From Nitrospirota bacterium (lineage in GTDB: Bacteria; Nitrospirota; Thermodesulfovibrionia; Thermodesulfovibrionales; Magnetobacteriaceae), in NCBI GenBank assembly GCA_015233895.1, contig JADFXG010000013.1, forward strand, positions 1 to 64,000: a stretch of 64,000 bases of DNA, read 5' to 3'. Below the pieces are notes generated by a model. That model was not told the DNA's origin, searched no databases, and was given only the letters and a program-made list of their open reading frames with translations. Position numbers and translations under genes: made by a program. Shown in pieces: positions 62,870 through 64,000 of this stretch (the stretch's first letter is position 1; each line of letters opens with the position of its first letter).

Positions 62870-63517
62870 TCAGCTCAGGAACTTTACAATTGGCAAAAGC
62901 TCAATTAACCTCTCTTTGATTATATAGTCAGCAGCTGTAAGAGTCTCTATTGATCTGTAACCATAGGCGGCAGCCACGGTTTTTGTGCCGGCGCGTTTTC
63001 CGGCCTCAATGTCAAAGGAACTATCCCCTACGACAATGGTCTCGCTCTGTGTTGTGCCGCAAAGCTCCATTGCTTTTAGTACAGGCATAGGAGACGGCTT
63101 ACATTTGGCAAAAGAATCGTGACCAAATACATATCTGAAATGCTTTGACATATTAAGCCTGTCTATGACAAGTTTTGACATCGCCTCAGTCTTATTACTT
63201 ACCACTACCATATTGAATGAGGAAAGCGCTGACAGAGTTTCCTCCACCGTATCAAATGCCCTGGTGTTGTCCAGCATGTGGGTTTCGTAGTGAGAAAGAA
63301 ATGTTTTTAAAACAGACTCTTTTTTATGGAGAAGACCGCTGCCAATCGCTCTTTCAACCAATTTCCCTACGCCCTCGCCAACCAGACTGACCACAGCAGA
63401 TGAATTCAAAGGCTTAAGCCCCACCGTGGCTATTGCATGATTTAGCGAGGCAGCTATATCCTCTATTGAATCTATTAAGGTGCCATCCAAATCAAAAACA
63501 ATTAATTTAAGTCCCAC
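62870..63517 (-). CDS. gph: HAD phosphatase, phosphoglycolate-phosphatase type
   Basis: A 215-residue HAD hydrolase: nucleophile motif FDLDGTLIDSIEDI (Asp about residues 8-10), alpha-helical cap (SLNHAIATVGLKPLNSSAVV..), VVVSNKTEAMSKLVI (motif II), FAKCKPSPMPVLKAM (Lys motif) and VVGDSSFDIEAGKRAGTKTV (motif IV). It most likely clears 2-phosphoglycolate, but it could dephosphorylate other small substrates. Next to an unrelated CxxC protein gene on the same strand. Confidence 0.85.
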   Translation of the reverse strand: MGLKLIVFDLDGTLIDSIEDIAASLNHAIATVGLKPLNSSAVVSLVGEGVGKLVERAIGSGLLHKKESVLKTFLSHYETHMLDNTRAFDTVEETLSALSSFNMVVVSNKTEAMSKLVIDRLNMSKHFRYVFGHDSFAKCKPSPMPVLKAMELCGTTQSETIVVGDSSFDIEAGKRAGTKTVAAAYGYRSIETLTAADYIIKERLIELLPIVKFLS

Positions 63518-63526
63518 AGTTACCGC

Positions 63527-63763
63527 CTAACGTCCTGTTTTCATCAATCTTTCGTATTTTTCAATCCCAATGCACTCCTTAGCAGCAGGACACCACTGGA
63601 TACACGTTGGTTTCATTTCTCTTGTTAAGAGAGCATTGCAACTTTTGCAGTTCATTTCATTTTCATCAGACCATATCTCGTTAGAAAAACCGCAATGCAC
63701 ACACAGAAGTTGCTCAGGATACGGTTTGGTGATCTCTTTGCTTCCAGGACAGGTTTCCTTCAT
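63527..63763 (-). CDS. Small Cys-rich, probably zinc-binding protein
   Basis: About 78 residues: a single CPG-type Cys near the start, CVHCGF, CKSC, CIQWCPAAKECIGIEKY. Two CxxC pairs (CVHC and CKSC) suit a zinc ribbon, while CIQWCPAAKEC looks like a further metal-binding knuckle. The frame opens at TTG 63814, but ATG 63763 has a GAGGA ribosome site overlapping the upstream gene's stop. Function unknown. Confidence 0.65.
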   Translation of the reverse strand: MKETCPGSKEITKPYPEQLLCVHCGFSNEIWSDENEMNCKSCNALLTREMKPTCIQWCPAAKECIGIEKYERLMKTGR

Positions 63764-63770
63764 AGAATCC

Positions 63771-64000
63771 TCACTGTTTGTACCCTTTATCTTGTAGCGG
63801 TTTATCGTTTTCAAATATCATGTTTTTTCTTGAGCCGTCAGGGTAGGTAAGCACTCCGGGGCCGTTTTTCTTATCGTCCTTAAATTCCCCCTCATAGCTG
63901 CTTGCATCAGTATAGGTGTAGGTACCGTGGCCATCTTTTTTCCCGTCTTTAAATGCACCAGTATAAATTATCCCTGAGGGGTCTGTATATGTTCCCTTAC
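63771..64000 (-). CDS. C-terminal part of a MORN-repeat protein
   Basis: The gene runs in from beyond the right edge; only the last 75 codons are here. The repeats GIIYTGAFKDGKKDGHGTYTY and SSYEGEFKDDKKNGPGVLTYPDG are MORN units of about 23 residues (YxGxFxxGxxxGxGxxxY). It ends DKGYKQ at a TGA (63771-63773), seven bases before the next gene's ATG. MORN repeats mark membrane-associated or structural proteins. Confidence 0.8.
   Translation of the reverse strand, partial: KGTYTDPSGIIYTGAFKDGKKDGHGTYTYTDASSYEGEFKDDKKNGPGVLTYPDGSRKNMIFENDKPLQDKGYKQ

Overview
This window looks like chromosomal DNA of a Gram-negative, anaerobic or microaerophilic bacterium. Outer-membrane barrels, lipoproteins, an RND pump, type IV pilus ATPases, Wzm/Wzt export and a heptose kinase point to an outer membrane. 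Citramalate synthase, anaerobic-type cobalamin genes (cbiL, cbiD, cbiE), a TusA/ThiF pair, a NorCB relic and many HD-GYP, receiver and chemotaxis proteins fit Nitrospirota (Thermodesulfovibrionia or Magnetobacterium-like lineages). That placement is inference from gene content; there is no rRNA or tRNA gene here to confirm it.

Layout. 0.3-4 kb, minus strand: gcvH-lpdA-eno-ftsB. 4.1-12.5 kb: a small secreted protein, a NosL/outer-membrane-barrel fusion, a Cache chemotaxis receptor and a two-gene RND efflux system. 12.5-13.2 kb: a gene-free stretch packed with paired palindromes. 13.2-19.2 kb: an ABC exporter, cbiL-cbiD-cbiE, an HNH protein and a methyltransferase/glycosyltransferase fusion. 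19.3-24.9 kb, minus: a lipoprotein, a zinc-dependent phospholipase C, CobD, a degenerate receiver and two PilT-type ATPases. 25-31.8 kb: alaC-hom-tusA-thiF, then wzm-wzt and, convergent, a heptose-phosphate kinase. 32-35.3 kb: a decayed region with a SUMF1/NirV-like gene, a norC-norB relic, mobile repeats and a truncated polyferredoxin. 35.3-44 kb: pepF, a YtxH-type operon, queA, a SPOR protein and a tight phoH-pgpH-ybeY-dgkA/PAP2 cluster with overlapping frames. 44-47.4 kb, minus: outer-membrane protein, cupredoxin and class III cyclase. 47.5-52.3 kb, minus: two receiver proteins, a GspE/PilB-type ATPase and a small partner. 52.5-58 kb: a partner-switching module (PP2C, HATPase, STAS) joined to sugar-modifying enzymes. 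58-64 kb: a repeat cluster, cimA, xseAB, small proteins, a phosphoglycolate-type phosphatase and the end of a MORN protein.

The most notable non-gene structure is at three scales. First, a MITE-like family with terminal repeats around GAGACCGTTGCAAAA has two full copies and one degenerate end; a different CACAGAT-rich repeat lies beside both full copies. Second, short palindromes occur in pairs whose stems differ by compensatory changes, both in the 12.5-13.2 kb gap and inside the coding sequence of an HD-GYP protein. Third, two genes (a cyclase and a YtxH protein) are interrupted or shortened exactly at a homopolymer run (T9 and A10), where one extra base would restore a longer, plausible protein. 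These could be phase-variable or slippage-controlled switches, or sequencing errors.

The NorCB relic has five in-frame stops, a NorC/NorB junction deletion, a frameshift and an internal deletion. It keeps a CRP/FNR-like palindrome upstream, so the lineage probably lost an NO-reducing system recently.
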